NCBI GenBank assembly: GCA_964035575.1
Contig: OZ037929.1
Coordinates: 558,001-622,000, forward strand
Direction of reading: 5' to 3'
Origin: Rhynchopus sp. YZ270_cl-10
Taxonomy: Eukaryota; Euglenozoa; Diplonemea; Diplonemida; Diplonemidae
DNA: 64,000 nucleotides
Shown: positions 40,854 through 51,765 of the stretch, piece after piece
How the letters are laid out: each line of letters opens with the position of its first letter
Position numbering within the stretch: position 1 is the first letter of the stretch
The notes under the pieces: model-generated
The model's input: only the letters and a program-made list of their open reading frames with translations
Told to the model about the DNA's origin: nothing
Databases searched by the model: none
Translations under genes and position numbers: made by a program

Positions 40854-41374
40854 TTATTTCATATACTTTCTACTCTACTGAATAAGGTATATGAAATAAT
40901 TTGGAAAGGTCGGGGGGGTGGAAAGTAAAGTAATCGAGTGCGGCGAAACTAAAACTGACGGGGAAGTGGAATAAAAAACGAATTTCTGGTGGTTATTTTT
41001 TAAAGCAAAGTGTGAAGCACGGCGAAAATCAAAAAAGAAAAAACTGCGTTGGTTGAAGTACATTGGAAGAAAATATGGGTAGGGAAGGAGGGAAATATGA
41101 CAATAGTTGAGATGATTGAGCACCTCCCCTGAATACGCCGATTTGTGCTTTGATTTGTTTTTTCCCCCTTTTATTTCCCCCTTTTTTTTTGTTGCGTCTA
41201 CAATCGCCTAATGATGAAAACAAACCCATATGATGCACCCCCATTTTTTTTTTTTTTTGAAGGATTTTTTTTGTGAAGCGATAGGGGGAAAAGAGAACCG
41301 TATTCGTGAACATATTGAGACTGTAATAAGTACCAAAATGGCCCTCCAAAATCGGAAGAAGTACCAAAAAAAAT

Positions 41375-41429
41375 GGTGTGGCTGACGACCCCAAAATAGC
41401 AGAAAATTAGCACCCCTCCCAGCCACACC
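41375..41429. repeat. Hairpin repeat, GTGTGGC/GCCACAC family, copy 2
   Basis: The same 55-bp hairpin as 6051-6105, with the loop GACGACCCCAAAATAGCA conserved and the stem intact. Confidence 0.75.
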
Positions 41430-41506
41430 AAAAACTTAATAATAGTTGGGTTCAAACTATTCCGGACCCCAACAATATTTATGAACACGGTATTTTTTAA
41501 AATAGG

Positions 41507-41557
41507 GTTTATTGGGATGAATATAAGCCTCGTGTGCTTATATCTTTTTGTCACCCT
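41507..41557 (-). repeat. Hairpin element, type B, with changed stem
   Basis: Stem ATATAAGC/GCTTATAT in place of the usual CTAAGC/GCTTAG, loop CTCGTGT, terminal GTCACC kept. A compensated change. Confidence 0.65.
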
Positions 41558-41675
41558 AAAAAGAGAGAGAGAAAGATCATTTCCTTACCTTCTTGTAGGT
41601 GTTTGATGCGTTGACGCTACAACAGGGTGTGTGAACGACGCGACACTTTCCGCTCACAAAAGCAGTGCGTTTTTT

Positions 41676-41836
41676 GTTTTGTGCGTAAAGTGTAATAAAA
41701 TATCCTGTGGTGATATTTTTTATTACTGCAATACGCTCCCACTACCTGGCCTGTGAAGAGGAAACCTCTTTGAGTCCAAAAAAAGAGAAGTTGAAAGTGC
41801 AAACGCCTTACCGTTCATCGGCGGACGTAGGCATTA
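41676..41836 (-). repeat. 125-bp dispersed block, copy 2, with full type A element
   Basis: Block 41676-41801 matches 35465-35591. Here the type A element is complete (41786-41836), with CCGTTCATCGGCGGACG. Confidence 0.8.
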
Positions 41837-42476
41837 GAAGAAAAAAAAAATGCAAACATCCTGGAGAGAGACTCAACCACAAAGGAACCAATTTCATATA
41901 CTTTCCAGAAGAAAGCACACGAAGACGTTCAAAACACAATCCAGAGGAATCCAAAGGAAAAAAAAGACAAGTTGGTAATATGAATAAGCCTCTCTGCGCT
42001 CAGTCAACGAATCGCGTGATTTTTTTTTCACGGGTTAGGAAAGATCTTTTGTCTTTTTTTGTCTTTTTTCGAGAGAAAAAAAAAAAAAAATCAAGATTTT
42101 CAGGATTTTTGTCTTTTTTTTTCAGGATCTCTCGAGATCTTTGAGATCTTTGAAAAATCCTGAAAAAAAAGGAAAAAAAGGAAAAAAAGAGAAAAAAAGA
42201 TGAAAAAGATCTTGAAAATCTTTTTTTTCTCAAAAAAAGATAAAAAAGATTTTTGGGATTTTGAAAAATCTTTTTGGGGAAAAAAAAAAAAAAGATTTTG
42301 AAAATCTTTTTTTTTTTTTTTCAAAGATTTCTCAAGATCTCGAGATTTTTCATGAAATTTCATGGATTTTTCCAGGATTTTTCAGGATTTTTTCAGGATT
42401 TTTCCAGGATTTTCAAATCTTTTCTCTTTTTTTTTTTCTCCCAAAAATCTTTTTTTTTTTTTTTTTCCGGGAGAAG

Positions 42477-43450
42477 AGGATTTTTTTCAGGCTGTATCCT
42501 AAGTCGGGAAAAAACCACCATTTTCGGACCCGTCGTGTCCCAGAATTTTTTTTCCCAAAAAAAAAAAAAAAAAAAGACAAAAAAAAACCCATTCCGAGCT
42601 TTCGGCCCCGCACGTTGGCGGGGCATCTCCGCTCATATGTGGCCCGGTAAACTCATTCCGAGCTTTCGGCCCCGTACGTTGGCGGGGCATCTCCGCTCAT
42701 ATGTACAAAATTTTGGTGATTTAAATTTCCGCAAAATATGAACCCATACTCGTAAACAATAGTCATTTTCAGGCTGAGAACCATGAAATTGTGGTGTTTT
42801 GACTGGGAACAGGGAGCGCCGCAGGCGCACGGTACCCAACTTTTGCCTTTTTCTTTTCCCTTTTCCCTGCCTTCTTTTGATTGCGCGAGCCGATTGCTCG
42901 GTGAGGTCGCATGTGCGTGTAAAAACACTCTAACGCACCCTTACTATGAAATATGAGATTCTCTGGTTTTAGTAAGGAAAAACGTACCGAGCAAAATCAC
43001 CAAAATCTACGGTAGTCGGTAGTAATCCAGCGCGACCCCTGATAGGGAACTGCATTTTTTTTATGGCGCCGCAGGCGAAAAAAAATTAGAGTACGGTGTA
43101 CGAATATAGCTATTGATACAAGTCACTCAACGAACCCTTTTTGCGGAGCAAAAAAGGAAAAATGGCGCCGCAGGCAAAAAAAATTAAGGTACAGGATGCA
43201 ACCCAGTTCCCAGGTGCATATCCTGGAAGGAAATTTATTGCCGGCCGATTTTTTTTCTTTCTTTTGGCTAAAAAAATCGCCACGTACCACGAAAAAAAAA
43301 AAAAAAAAAAGCGGAAAAAAAAAAAAAAAGCGTGTCCCAGAACCCAGAAAAAAAAAAAAAAAGGTTGAAAACGGGCCGAAAAAACGTGTCCCAGAATCCA
43401 GATTAGGATACAGCCTGTTTTTTTCTCGAAAAAAAAAAAAAAAAAAAAGA
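42477..43450. mobile_element. Composite foldback region, GCCGCAGGC family
   Basis: CAGGCTGTATCCTAA at 42489-42503 is mirrored by TTAGGATACAGCCTG at 43405-43420, with GTGTCCCAGAAT in both arms. Inside lie GCGCCGCAGGCG units at 42815, 43064 and 43164; the segment 43060-43170 matches the inner arms of the 28.2-30.6 kb element. No coding region. Confidence 0.6.
42590..42715. repeat. 64-bp tandem duplication
   Basis: Two copies, starting at 42590 and 42654, of a unit beginning CATTCCGAGCTTTCGGCCCC and containing a GCCCCG...CGGGGC hairpin. They differ at only a few bases. Confidence 0.88.
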
Positions 43451-43975
43451 TCTTTCCCGACCCGTGTTTTTTTTTTTTGTGAGTACCAAAAAACGAAGAA
43501 ACGAATAGGCGAATAGGAACAGAAAGGTGTACGTTTATTTTATTTTTTTTTACAAAAACCAGCATCAGCATTGGTTTGAGAAAAGAAGAAAAAAAAAACC
43601 ACCATGGGGAATTGGACAAAAACGGAGAAGAAGAACAAAATGGGGGAAAAAGAGAAAAAAAAAAAAAAAGTGCAAAACGCCTCACCGAACAGAACCGCGT
43701 ACACGATGCACATTTTTTTTTTTGAAAAAAGAAAAAAAAAGATTTACTGCCATTGAGAGGAGAGAGGGAAATGAAATAGAGTGGAGGGGAGACAACACTG
43801 TGTAAACCGCATACACAAAAAAATGAGTGCTTTTTTTCCACACAAAAAAAAAATAATTTGCCATTTATTTTCTTTGGCAGACTAATATGAAACGGCGCGG
43901 TTCTGAGTGGAAAAGATAACGAGAAGGTCCTACCCGCATCATGCTAAGCCCACACGACACACCAGTAACAGTGCT

Positions 43976-44014
43976 GTAGCCAGTAGCCAGTAGCCAGTAG
44001 CCAGTAGCCAGTAG
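43976..44014. repeat. GTAGCCA heptanucleotide repeat
   Basis: Five to six tandem copies of the 7-mer GTAGCCA. Confidence 0.9.
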
Positions 44015-44055
44015 CCGGCTGTATTGTGATAACTGCCCATCATAATACGGAATAC

Positions 44056-44083
44056 ACATCACAATACAGCTGTATTGTGATGT
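44056..44083. repeat. Perfect 28-bp palindrome
   Basis: ACATCACAATACAG followed directly by its exact reverse complement, with no loop. A half-site CTGTATTGTGAT also occurs at 44017-44028. Confidence 0.9.
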
Positions 44084-44767
44084 ATGTATTAGCCACATGA
44101 CTCCTGACCAGGTGTCATTACCCAACGGAGAGTAGTCACACCACAGTACTCACACCGTTACGGTGTATCGTGCACCCCAGAACCACCCCCCGCTTCCTTT
44201 TTTTTTTTTGTGCGGATTCATTCCTCTTGCGATGCTGATTTCATAGTGCGTCCTTTTAGAGATGCGTAAACTAAAGAAGAAAGAAAGAGAAAGAGAAAGT
44301 ACAAAAAAAAAACGCCTCACCAGGAACACACCGGAACACACCGTGCGGACCCAGGGGGGCACTGAAAAGAAGTAACAATTATTGTTTTTTTTTTAAATTC
44401 TTTCGATAGACGAACCTACGCCACTCTGTGCTTGGGATCATCCAGATACATTGAAAGAATTGAACAGTCCATATGACAACAGATGCATGGAAATTCAACT
44501 CTCTCCCTCTCCCCCATTTCCCCCATTTTGTAAGATGTACACATCTTTTTTTAAAACCCCGACAAAAAAAAAAATGAAAGTAGAGCTTGCACCTACTTTA
44601 TTCCAAAAAACAATTATTCAGTAGTCCAAGAAATATTCGGGAGGTAAGAGAAAGGAAAAACGGTAAGGTAGATTTTAGGTTTTTTTTGAAATACCAAAAA
44701 TCTACCTTAGTTTTTTACTCACCTATGTTGGAAACGTTACGATGTTTCTCGTGTTGATGTGTCTACA

Positions 44768-44820
44768 GAAACGTTGAAAGTGCAAACACCTCACCGTTCA
44801 TCGGCGGACCGCAGGCACTA
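44768..44820 (-). repeat. Hairpin element, type A, complete
   Basis: GTTGAAAGTGCAAACACC, core CCGTTCATCGG, end GCAGGCACT. Confidence 0.75.
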
Positions 44821-45375
44821 AAAATAAAGAACGGTTGTGGAAAAATGGGAACCAGCAAAAAAAAGGGTTGTCTCGCTTTTCAATAAAAAAATGAATGCCA
44901 ACCTGTATAAAGATAGAGCTTGGGGGCCCTCATGTTCACGAAGTGTTTGAGAAAAGAAAAACACAAAAGACAAAAGCTTTCGTAGGATGGTTCTAAGGGT
45001 CACTGTACTTTTTAGTCACCGAACAATTTTTTTTTGAAGGCACCCGGTTTTATTTCTTATGTTCTGTTTCTTTGAAAATGTTTTGTATTTTTTCGTTTTT
45101 TCGTTTATTTTTTTTTTTTTCGTTTCACTCTTTGTGTCGTCCCCCTGTGCAAGCTTTTGTTTAGCAAATTATTGCGCAACGAGAGATTTTTTCGGAGGTT
45201 TTAAAACACGGAACAGAGCAGGATTTTATCAAGATACAAAAGGAAAAAAATATGGTATTGATGGTACCTCCGACTGACCCAGCCTCGGATGAAAGCACCA
45301 AAAAAAAAAAAAAAAAAAAAAAAGATGAAAAAGAAGAAACACATGGCCACTCCTTCTCTCCCTTCTCCCCACGAA

Positions 45376-45424
45376 AAGTTTGGTAAGTTAGTTCTAAGCC
45401 TGTAGTTAGGTTTAGGTCACCTTG
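45376..45424 (-). repeat. Hairpin element, type B, extended stem
   Basis: CTAAGCCT/AGGTTTAG stem around a six-base loop, ending GTCACCTTG. Confidence 0.6.
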
Positions 45425-46197
45425 AGCCCAATAAAGATAAGTCTAAAAAGCGCGAACTCACCGGAAAACCCGGACAGCAAGCACTGAAATAAACTTGAAG
45501 AAAGAAAAAAAAAACGGATGGGGCCACAGAGGCACTCATGCGCGTCTTATCTTTGAAAGAAAGAGTCACTCCACCAGTCGTTATCATTGTACAATAAGTC
45601 GGGGTGTGTGTGTGTGTGTGTGCGTGTCAGTAAGAAAGAAAGAAATAAAGAAACAGAAATTGGAAGTGCAAAACGCCTTACCATCCATCGGCCCATCTAT
45701 GATCGTCTCCCGTGAGACAACGCAACAGGCTGTGAGAGCTTTTTGTGAGAGTCTAGTGAAAAAAAAAGTCTCTCCCCGTTCATAGATGGCCCAATTCATC
45801 GGCGGATATACAGGGCACTGAAAGAAAAAAGAAAAATTAAAGATGAACGTCTTCCACATACACATCTTCAAAAAAGTGGAGTTGAAAAGGTTGCAACCAA
45901 AAGATGGCTGAAAAAAGGCACAAAAGAGGGATCCACATTGAGGCCCAATACGGACTGTGCTGATGAGCGGGGGGGTGATGGGAGTGATATGGGAAGGCAG
46001 GTCTTGAAACACGCGCAGGACAGAAAAAGATGCGGGGGGTTTTTTTTTTTTGAATGGGTTTTTTTACGAAGGTTTCTTTTTGCTTTTTGCTTTTTGCTTA
46101 AAAAGCTGGTGGTAGGGAATGGGGGAAATGTAGTGCAGCCAACAAAAGCCTTCACTTAACAGCCTCGACAAAGGCACCATTTCTTGTCGTTTTTTTT

Positions 46198-46260
46198 TTG
46201 ATAAATTGTTGAAGGAGTGTAGTTGCCTCGGTTGTGTTGACACAGCTGTGCAATCTCCAC
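46198..46260 (-). repeat. Dispersed element, GAGTGTAGTTGCCTCGG family, copy 1
   Basis: Shares GTGTAGTTGCCTCGGTTGTG and GTGCAAT.TCCACT with 47838-47901. The segment TTGACACAGCTGTGCAA is palindromic at its centre. Confidence 0.7.
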
Positions 46261-46953
46261 TTTCAATTTTTTTTTTGTGGTACCAAAGTACCAAAAAGGT
46301 AGGATTCTGATACCAATCGATGTCATCCAAAAAAAGGGGGATTTGAAAATGTTTTTAAAGTGCAAAAAAAGGGGGTGGCTGGGAGTGGTATACATAACAG
46401 AAGCGATACACTTCAATCTCTAAGAGTGTAGGGCAAAAAAAATTCTTTGGTTTTTCAGTTCTCCGTTTTCGGGATTGGAAAGAAGTATGGAATGTGTATT
46501 AGACAGTAAGACAGAGTCATTGACAAAGTCGATGAAAAAAAAAGGGGGGGGGGGAGAGAAGGGTAAAGGTTCCCCTCACACAAACAAGCCCACTCCATTG
46601 TTTTGACGTCACCAGAGTGCTTCATTGTCTACAACAAAAAACTAACACCCATCGGCCACAAAACCACAGTCAGACCAGAGCCACATAATCAGTGAGGCTC
46701 TCCCACACCCTTTGGGGTGTGCTGTTCTCTGTGCCCCCCTTTGTGGCAAATGGTGACGTGTCGTTTTGTTGGAGAAATCCTTCGAAAAAGAGGCAAATCG
46801 CCTGATGAAGATGGGAAAACGGCACCAAGTGGTCCCAGTATTACCGTTGAGCTGAACAAGACGAGCCGCCCTACCGAGCAAAGTTTTTAAAAAGAAGTGA
46901 GACTGGGGGTGGAAAAAAAATGGTGATTATTGAAGCTTGAAGGAAAATAGGGG

Positions 46954-46997
46954 AAAGTTCAGATGAAACCTAAGCCTCTCTGTGCTTAGCCACGCCT
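46954..46997 (-). repeat. Hairpin element, type B
   Basis: AAAGTTCAGATGAAACC leader, CTAAGCCTCTCTGTGC core, GCTTAG partner. Confidence 0.62.
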
Positions 46998-47407
46998 TGA
47001 AAAAAGGGGGGATATTGTCCAAACGCCTCAACAGACGAAGGTACGGGGGGGGAAATGGTGAAGTTGATAGTAAGCAGGTAGGATTCTAAGGAAGCACTTA
47101 TTTTTTTTGTCAAAAAAAAAAAGAGTAAAAAAGTGCGGAATTTTGGGACGAGAGGGTGAGGGGAGTTGGGTCCAGCCCAAAAGGAAGGTGCAGCAAATTT
47201 TTGAAAAAAATTCTCACAGTACGTACCTATCAGGATTGATAAATCACCATTTTTTTTTTTTTGTTGTTCAAAAAAAAAAAAAAAAAAATGGACACTCTTT
47301 GATTGGATAGACGTGTTTATTGATACCCATTGTAGGTATTTTATGGGCTGAAGCAGTTGCGGCCCTGTTCTTAAGTAGGCACTGCTGCTGGACACATCTT
47401 GTATCCC

Positions 47408-47541
47408 AAAAAAATAATAGAAAAATAGTAACTCTCTGATAGGTACGTAAAAAAAGGAAAAAAGGGTTTTCGTGAGGGGGGTGATTTGACGACCATATCT
47501 GAGTAACTATTTTCTCCTTTAAGCTACGCTTGCAGGTATTT
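47408..47541 (-). repeat. Dispersed repeat, GCGTAGCTTAAAGGAG family, inverted copy
   Basis: Reads on the minus strand as GCAAGCGTAGCTTAAAGGAG with a diverged middle and TTACTATTTTT end. Related to 7482 and 11084. Confidence 0.7.
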
Positions 47542-47574
47542 TATATTAAAAAAAATACGCGACAGTGAGGGAAA

Positions 47575-47616
47575 ATATGAGATGAACGTGAAGCCTTTCG
47601 TGCTTAACGTCACCTT
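47575..47616 (-). repeat. Hairpin element, type B, changed outer stem
   Basis: GATGAACGTGAAGCCTTTCG then TGCTTAACGTCACC. ACGT pairs with ACGT outside AAGC/GCTT. Confidence 0.62.
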
Positions 47617-47837
47617 AAGTTTAAATCAAGCGGGGGTGGTGGAGTCAGTACGAAATACGTCTCGGTTCATTGTCGACAGACGTGGGGACTGAGAAAACAT
47701 AAAAGAAAACAGGGTTGGGATCTTCTCATAGCCTACAGTGGCTTGGTCACCATTTTTAAAAAAATTGAGAACACAAACAATACATAAAAAAAACGCCAAA
47801 TATTCTGAGAAAAACCCCACATAACAATCGTTTTATT

Positions 47838-47901
47838 TTGATAAATTCTTTTGGAGCAGTGTAGTTGCCTCGGTTGTGTTGCCACAGTTTGTGCAATATC
47901 C
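47838..47901 (-). repeat. Dispersed element, GAGTGTAGTTGCCTCGG family, copy 2
   Basis: Near copy of 46198-46260. Both begin with TTGATAAATT after a T run. Confidence 0.7.
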
Positions 47902-48107
47902 ACTGTCCAAAAAAATTTTGTTGCCAACAGACTATGTACAAAACACAAAAAAACAACACAATTAAATACATTTACCCCCTCCCTCCCTCCCCCTTTTCTC
48001 CCAATCACTCAATCCAAATTCGATCCGGTCTTGTTTTGTTTTCCCTTACACAGAAAAAATTTTGACACTCTCCCTCTCCCCATCATGAACGGCTCACTAA
48101 TTTTCAT

Positions 48108-49460
48108 TCATATTTTCTCTAAGAAGTCGACATGAAGGAGTGGCGACCCTGACCCCGGCATGACCCGCTGCGATCCGACCGGTGAATATCCTTGCTCCCT
48201 CCGTGGTGGGACGGGCTGGGGGCTAGCTGCTATACCTCCACTGGTTCCACTGCTGCTGCTTCCCCAGGTACGTCTCGCAGCACCGCCACCTGGTGAGCTG
48301 ACCATGTTGACACCGACACCCCCAGAATGCGCACCGCCACCACCACCAGAGTACCGCGGGGAACGTGGCTGCGACTGATGCCTTCTCGCCTCGGCAGAAG
48401 GTATTCTGGCGGCCCGTGGAGACATCGACCCAGGTCTGTCGTTCCATCTGAAGTTCGGCAGCGTCGTCTCCAACATCGCCTGGTCATGCGCCACCTGCCG
48501 CACCCTTTCGAGCTCCTGAATCCTTGCCTTCAATCTTTGATTTTCCTCCGCAAACTCCGTTACATCTTTTGGATCGGTTGCAAGAAATGCAAGCGCAGGA
48601 GGGACACCCAATGAGGACCTCACATTCGGGAACGCCTCGTACACCCGGTTTAAATACGAATGTAATTCATGAAACTGCCGTTTTATTGTCGCCAACTCCT
48701 CGTTGTGATCATTGAGATGTCCTCGCAGGGCGGTTTTGCAGACTAACAGCTGCTTTTCTTTTACACGAAGCTGTTCCTCTAGGTCCTCGAGCATATCCTG
48801 CAGACCAGTCTCCGCTGTGCCAATAGTATTAAGCGACCTTCTGCGAAACTTTCTCGAGACATTTGACTCAGAGTACTCTGTGGTTGCATCCTCGAGACTC
48901 ATCCCCTCCTCCTTCAGCATCTTCTTCAGCTCCTTCACCGTTCCGAGGGTCGTAAACATTACATCCGGCATAGAATCGATCACCTCAGGGGACAACAGTG
49001 TCGCACCGCCAACAACACCTCCGGTCGCGGTGAGTGGGTCTTTGCGTACGATAAGGGGTGTTTTTTTGTAGAAGTTGTACATCGAAGTGAGAATGCGGAG
49101 AATTGCCTTGGAGGACTCCACTGGGCGTTCGAGGGGGCGGAGAAGGCAGGCTGGGGTGCTGCGGTCGGCAGGGACCAGGAGGAGGTCACCCTTTTCATTT
49201 ACGTAGACTCGCTCTAGGGAGCAGATGTTGTACGAAAAGTCGACCTTGTCAGAGTCCTGCTTCAAAAGGATGCAGTCGACGTCGCTAACGACCATGACCT
49301 GCGCCTCGTGGCTGAACTGCTTCGCCCCTGGCTCCGCCCATTTGACAACCACAGCGCCCAGCCAATGCTTCACAAAATTCTCTAAATGCTGAAGCTCTTT
49401 AAACCCAGGGGGCACCCTTTCTAAGATCTTTAACTTGGTCCGCGGGTCGCGTTTAGGCAT
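48108..49460 (-). CDS. Coiled-coil protein with globular N-terminus, 450 aa
   Basis: A single exon opening at the first ATG (MPKRDPRTKLKILERVPPGF). Residues about 15-150 read as a mixed alpha/beta globular domain with a signalling- or membrane-binding-domain look (strands around VVVKWAEPGAK and VDCILLKQDSDK). Residues about 165-345 are charged and heptad-like (LEDLEEQLRVKEKQLL, then EENQRLKARIQELERV), consistent with a coiled coil. The last 100 residues are disordered Gly/Ser/Pro/Arg with several SP sites and a glycine run. No signal or membrane helix, so cytosolic, perhaps cytoskeletal or scaffolding. The family is not recognised. On the gene strand the start is preceded by a CCATACA-type A/C-rich stretch. 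Confidence 0.78.
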   Translation of the reverse strand: MPKRDPRTKLKILERVPPGFKELQHLENFVKHWLGAVVVKWAEPGAKQFSHEAQVMVVSDVDCILLKQDSDKVDFSYNICSLERVYVNEKGDLLLVPADRSTPACLLRPLERPVESSKAILRILTSMYNFYKKTPLIVRKDPLTATGGVVGGATLLSPEVIDSMPDVMFTTLGTVKELKKMLKEEGMSLEDATTEYSESNVSRKFRRRSLNTIGTAETGLQDMLEDLEEQLRVKEKQLLVCKTALRGHLNDHNEELATIKRQFHELHSYLNRVYEAFPNVRSSLGVPPALAFLATDPKDVTEFAEENQRLKARIQELERVRQVAHDQAMLETTLPNFRWNDRPGSMSPRAARIPSAEARRHQSQPRSPRYSGGGGGAHSGGVGVNMVSSPGGGAARRTWGSSSSGTSGGIAASPQPVPPRREQGYSPVGSQRVMPGSGSPLLHVDFLEKI

Positions 49461-50110
49461 TGTATGGAATGGTGTGGTGTGTATAGACGGTGTGTATGTG
49501 TGTATTCCGCACCTAGGTTGTGTATGGTAGTTGTTGAGGGTCTAGTGAGGGCAATTCTTGCACAGAATATGGTCCGTTGTGTGTGGTGGTGTTTGAATGA
49601 AGGGGTAAGGAAGGACAGTCTGGTACCCCCCAAGTGTGACTTTTGGACAATTCAGACCCACAACAGGTTTCGATAAAGACAGTTCAGACCAGGAGTATGT
49701 GAATGAAAGTTAGATTCATATGCTTTCAGTTCACAGAATTGAAAGTATTTGAGGGATCAACACAATGAAAGTTGTTGTTTTTGCTTTGTGCTCTTTTTTT
49801 GTGCGTGGTAGTGGTGGAACGTTAGAATGGTCGAAGCAGCTGGCAAAGGTATTGGAGGGAATTTTTTTCGATTTTGATGTTTTTTTTTTTTTTTTTTTTC
49901 TTTTTTTTTTTGCATGAAGGAGTTGCAGCTAAAAGGGTTAAGGATAGTAGGGTAGGTAGGAAAACAACGAGAAGAAAATAAAACGAAAAAAAACCGAGTT
50001 TCGTACAAAAAAACTTTCAAAGAGAAAAGCCCTAAGATTCTATACGGATACATTTTTTTTTTTCAAATATTTGTTGCAAAAAAAAAAATGTGAAAAGAAA
50101 AGAGAGAAAA

Positions 50111-50152
50111 GTGAAGTTGACAGTACAAAAAACGCCTCTGAGACGCAGGCAT
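50111..50152 (-). repeat. Hairpin element, type A, short-loop variant
   Basis: GTGAAGTTGACAGTACAAAA then CGCCTCTGAGACGCAGGC. The CGTTCATCGG part is absent, as also at 30845 and 50864. Confidence 0.6.
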
Positions 50153-50434
50153 CTGACACCCCGCGAGAGATTTTTTTGTTTTTTTTGAACTCCACTATAG
50201 TTTTTTTTGTTTGACAAAAGACTACTATCACTAGATAGCAGCCACGGTTTTTTTCTCTTCACAGGAGCCTTAAAATAGTTTCCGCGGGAGAAAAGAAAAA
50301 GAATTCCGTGCATAAAATTGAAACTTTTTAATAGATTGGTTCGTATTATTAACTCTGTTTCTGTCTTGAGAAGAGAGAAATAAAGAAGAGAATAGAATCA
50401 CTCATCTTCAATAGGACCCAATACATAGATGATA

Positions 50435-50540
50435 CAGTGGGGCGCTATACTACGAGTGTGCCTAAATATGGGTAACTCCAATAGTTACCCATAATTAAGT
50501 TACCTGTAATAAAACGCGTCCGTAATATTGCGCCCCACTG
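50435..50540. mobile_element. Tc1/mariner-like MITE, 106 bp, TA target duplication
   Basis: Ends CAGTGGGGCGCTATACTACG and the near complement (CAGTGGGGCGCAATATTACG on the other strand), with TA on both sides. A small inner inverted repeat, GGGTAACTCC/ATAGTTACCC, is present. The ends and TA flank are typical of the Tc1/mariner/pogo group. No coding region. Confidence 0.85.
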
Positions 50541-50665
50541 TATCTAAGTCGTGGTGCTAAGTCACCTGGAAAAAAAAAAAAGACAACAAAACAACAATAA
50601 CAACAAAGGCAGAGCTTGTAAACGCGAACATCGCTGTGCTGGTAAGGGGGGAAAAGAGAAAAGAA

Positions 50666-50772
50666 AAGTTGATAAGATGAACCTAAGCCTCGCATGTGCT
50701 TAGTCACCTTGAAAAAAGCAATGAAAATGGTTGGTAAAGATGAGTCTTAGCCTCGCTGTACCTAGTCAGCTT
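50666..50772 (-). repeat. Two type B hairpin elements in tandem
   Basis: First copy 50666-50710 (CTAAGCCTCGCATGTGC, GCTTAG). Second 50731-50772, diverged (GATGAGTCTTAGCCTCGC). Confidence 0.65.
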
Positions 50773-50863
50773 CCTAATAAAATAAAACAAAAACTTGAAA
50801 GATGAATTTACGAATTTACCTCTCGATTGCATGTGCACGTCGGGAAGGGGGGGAGCGGGGAAA

Positions 50864-50912
50864 GTGAAGTTGATAAGTGCAAAAACGCCCCTGGTTCGCA
50901 GGCACCTGACAC
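50864..50912 (-). repeat. Hairpin element, type A, short-loop variant
   Basis: GTGAAGTTGATAAGTGC leader and TTCGCAGGCACCTGACAC end. A further hairpin follows immediately (GACACTCCGCGGGG...CCCCTAGGGTGTC). Confidence 0.62.
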
Positions 50913-51470
50913 TCCGCGGGGTTATCGAACCCCTAGGGTGTCGTTGCGCCTTGGGAGTTGCTGACAGGAAAACCGTATATCAGGCACACAGTCATTTCCT
51001 TATCCTAGAAAAAGAAAAAAAAGGAAAAGTGGTTTTTTGTTTTCTGAAACTGCTCTTGAGACTCGAAGAAAAAAACAAAAAGAGTAATCCGAGTGAGGAA
51101 CGGCTGCGTGGAACTCACACGAGAAAAAAAAGCGAGGTGTCTTCACACTATCAATTATTCAAAATTCGTAATAAAATGCAAGAAAAAAAAACGTAAAAAA
51201 AGTCGTTGGTAGGTGCCGTGACGCACCGTCATTTCCTATGAATGCGCCTCTCGTGCACACTTCATCATTTAGCAAGGGTGGTGTTTTTGCTTTTGAAGCA
51301 GTCTCTCTTCTCCACGGGTGGGCAGTCAGATCTCAGCGAAGAACACGGATCCAACCATCCTACCTGTGGAAGTGGAAACAAACGACAAAAAAAATGAAGG
51401 GGGGTTAGAAAGGTGGGGTGCTTTTTTTGTTTACAAAGAACACTCCCAATAATATTGTTTTTTCTTTTTT

Positions 51471-51520
51471 TGAAAACTTGGTTGTATTAGTGTAGCCACC
51501 CTAGAGTGTGCTCCACTATA
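51471..51520 (-). repeat. Dispersed element, type E
   Basis: As 39446-39494, followed by a short TA microsatellite. Confidence 0.7.
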
Positions 51521-51723
51521 TATATATATATTTTTTTTTTTTTTTGAAAAAAGGCTAGTTACTTTGATAGATGTGCACACACATTTAACAAAAGACAGAA
51601 CAAAGAGCGCACGCAAAGACTTAAAAAGAAATTGAGGAAGACAAGAGAAAACTTGAAACATGGCTGTTGTCTCGTGGACAACCGTCCCACTGAAGGACGA
51701 CGCCGGGGGGGCATCCCACGCAG

Positions 51724-51765
51724 AGTTTATACGATGAACCTGAGCCTATCGTGCTCAGTCACCTT
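51724..51765 (-). repeat. Hairpin element, type B, compensated stem
   Basis: CCTGAGCCTATCGTGCTCAG: the usual CTAAGC/GCTTAG becomes CTGAGC/GCTCAG. Both arms change together. Terminal GTCACCTTG kept. Confidence 0.72.

Larger units (their letters stand above)
40860..42589. other. Repeat field
   Basis: Holds the GTGTGGC hairpin (41375-41429), a type B variant (41507-41557), the 125-bp block (41676-41801) with an attached type A element (41786-41836), a degenerate type B copy at about 41955-42010, and a long simple stretch made of AAGATCTTT and GGATTTTT words (42020-42480). No gene. Confidence 0.6.
43451..48107. other. Repeat field without a supported gene
   Basis: Includes type A-like elements at about 43670, 44290 and 45655; type A at 44768-44820; type B at 44393 (degenerate), 44965, 45376-45424, 46954-46997 and 47575-47616; type C at 45832-45869; type E-like pairs at 46198-46260 and 47838-47901; and the GCGTAGCTTAAAGGAG repeat inverted at 47408-47541. 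A plus-strand frame of about 62 codons ending at 46889 (EILRKRGKSPDEDGK) has protein-like composition but is isolated. Confidence 0.5.

Noticed and set aside
42000-42741. Several frames rich in K, F and S over the AAGATCTTT/GGATTTTT region
   Set aside because: Simple-sequence DNA open on both strands by composition only.
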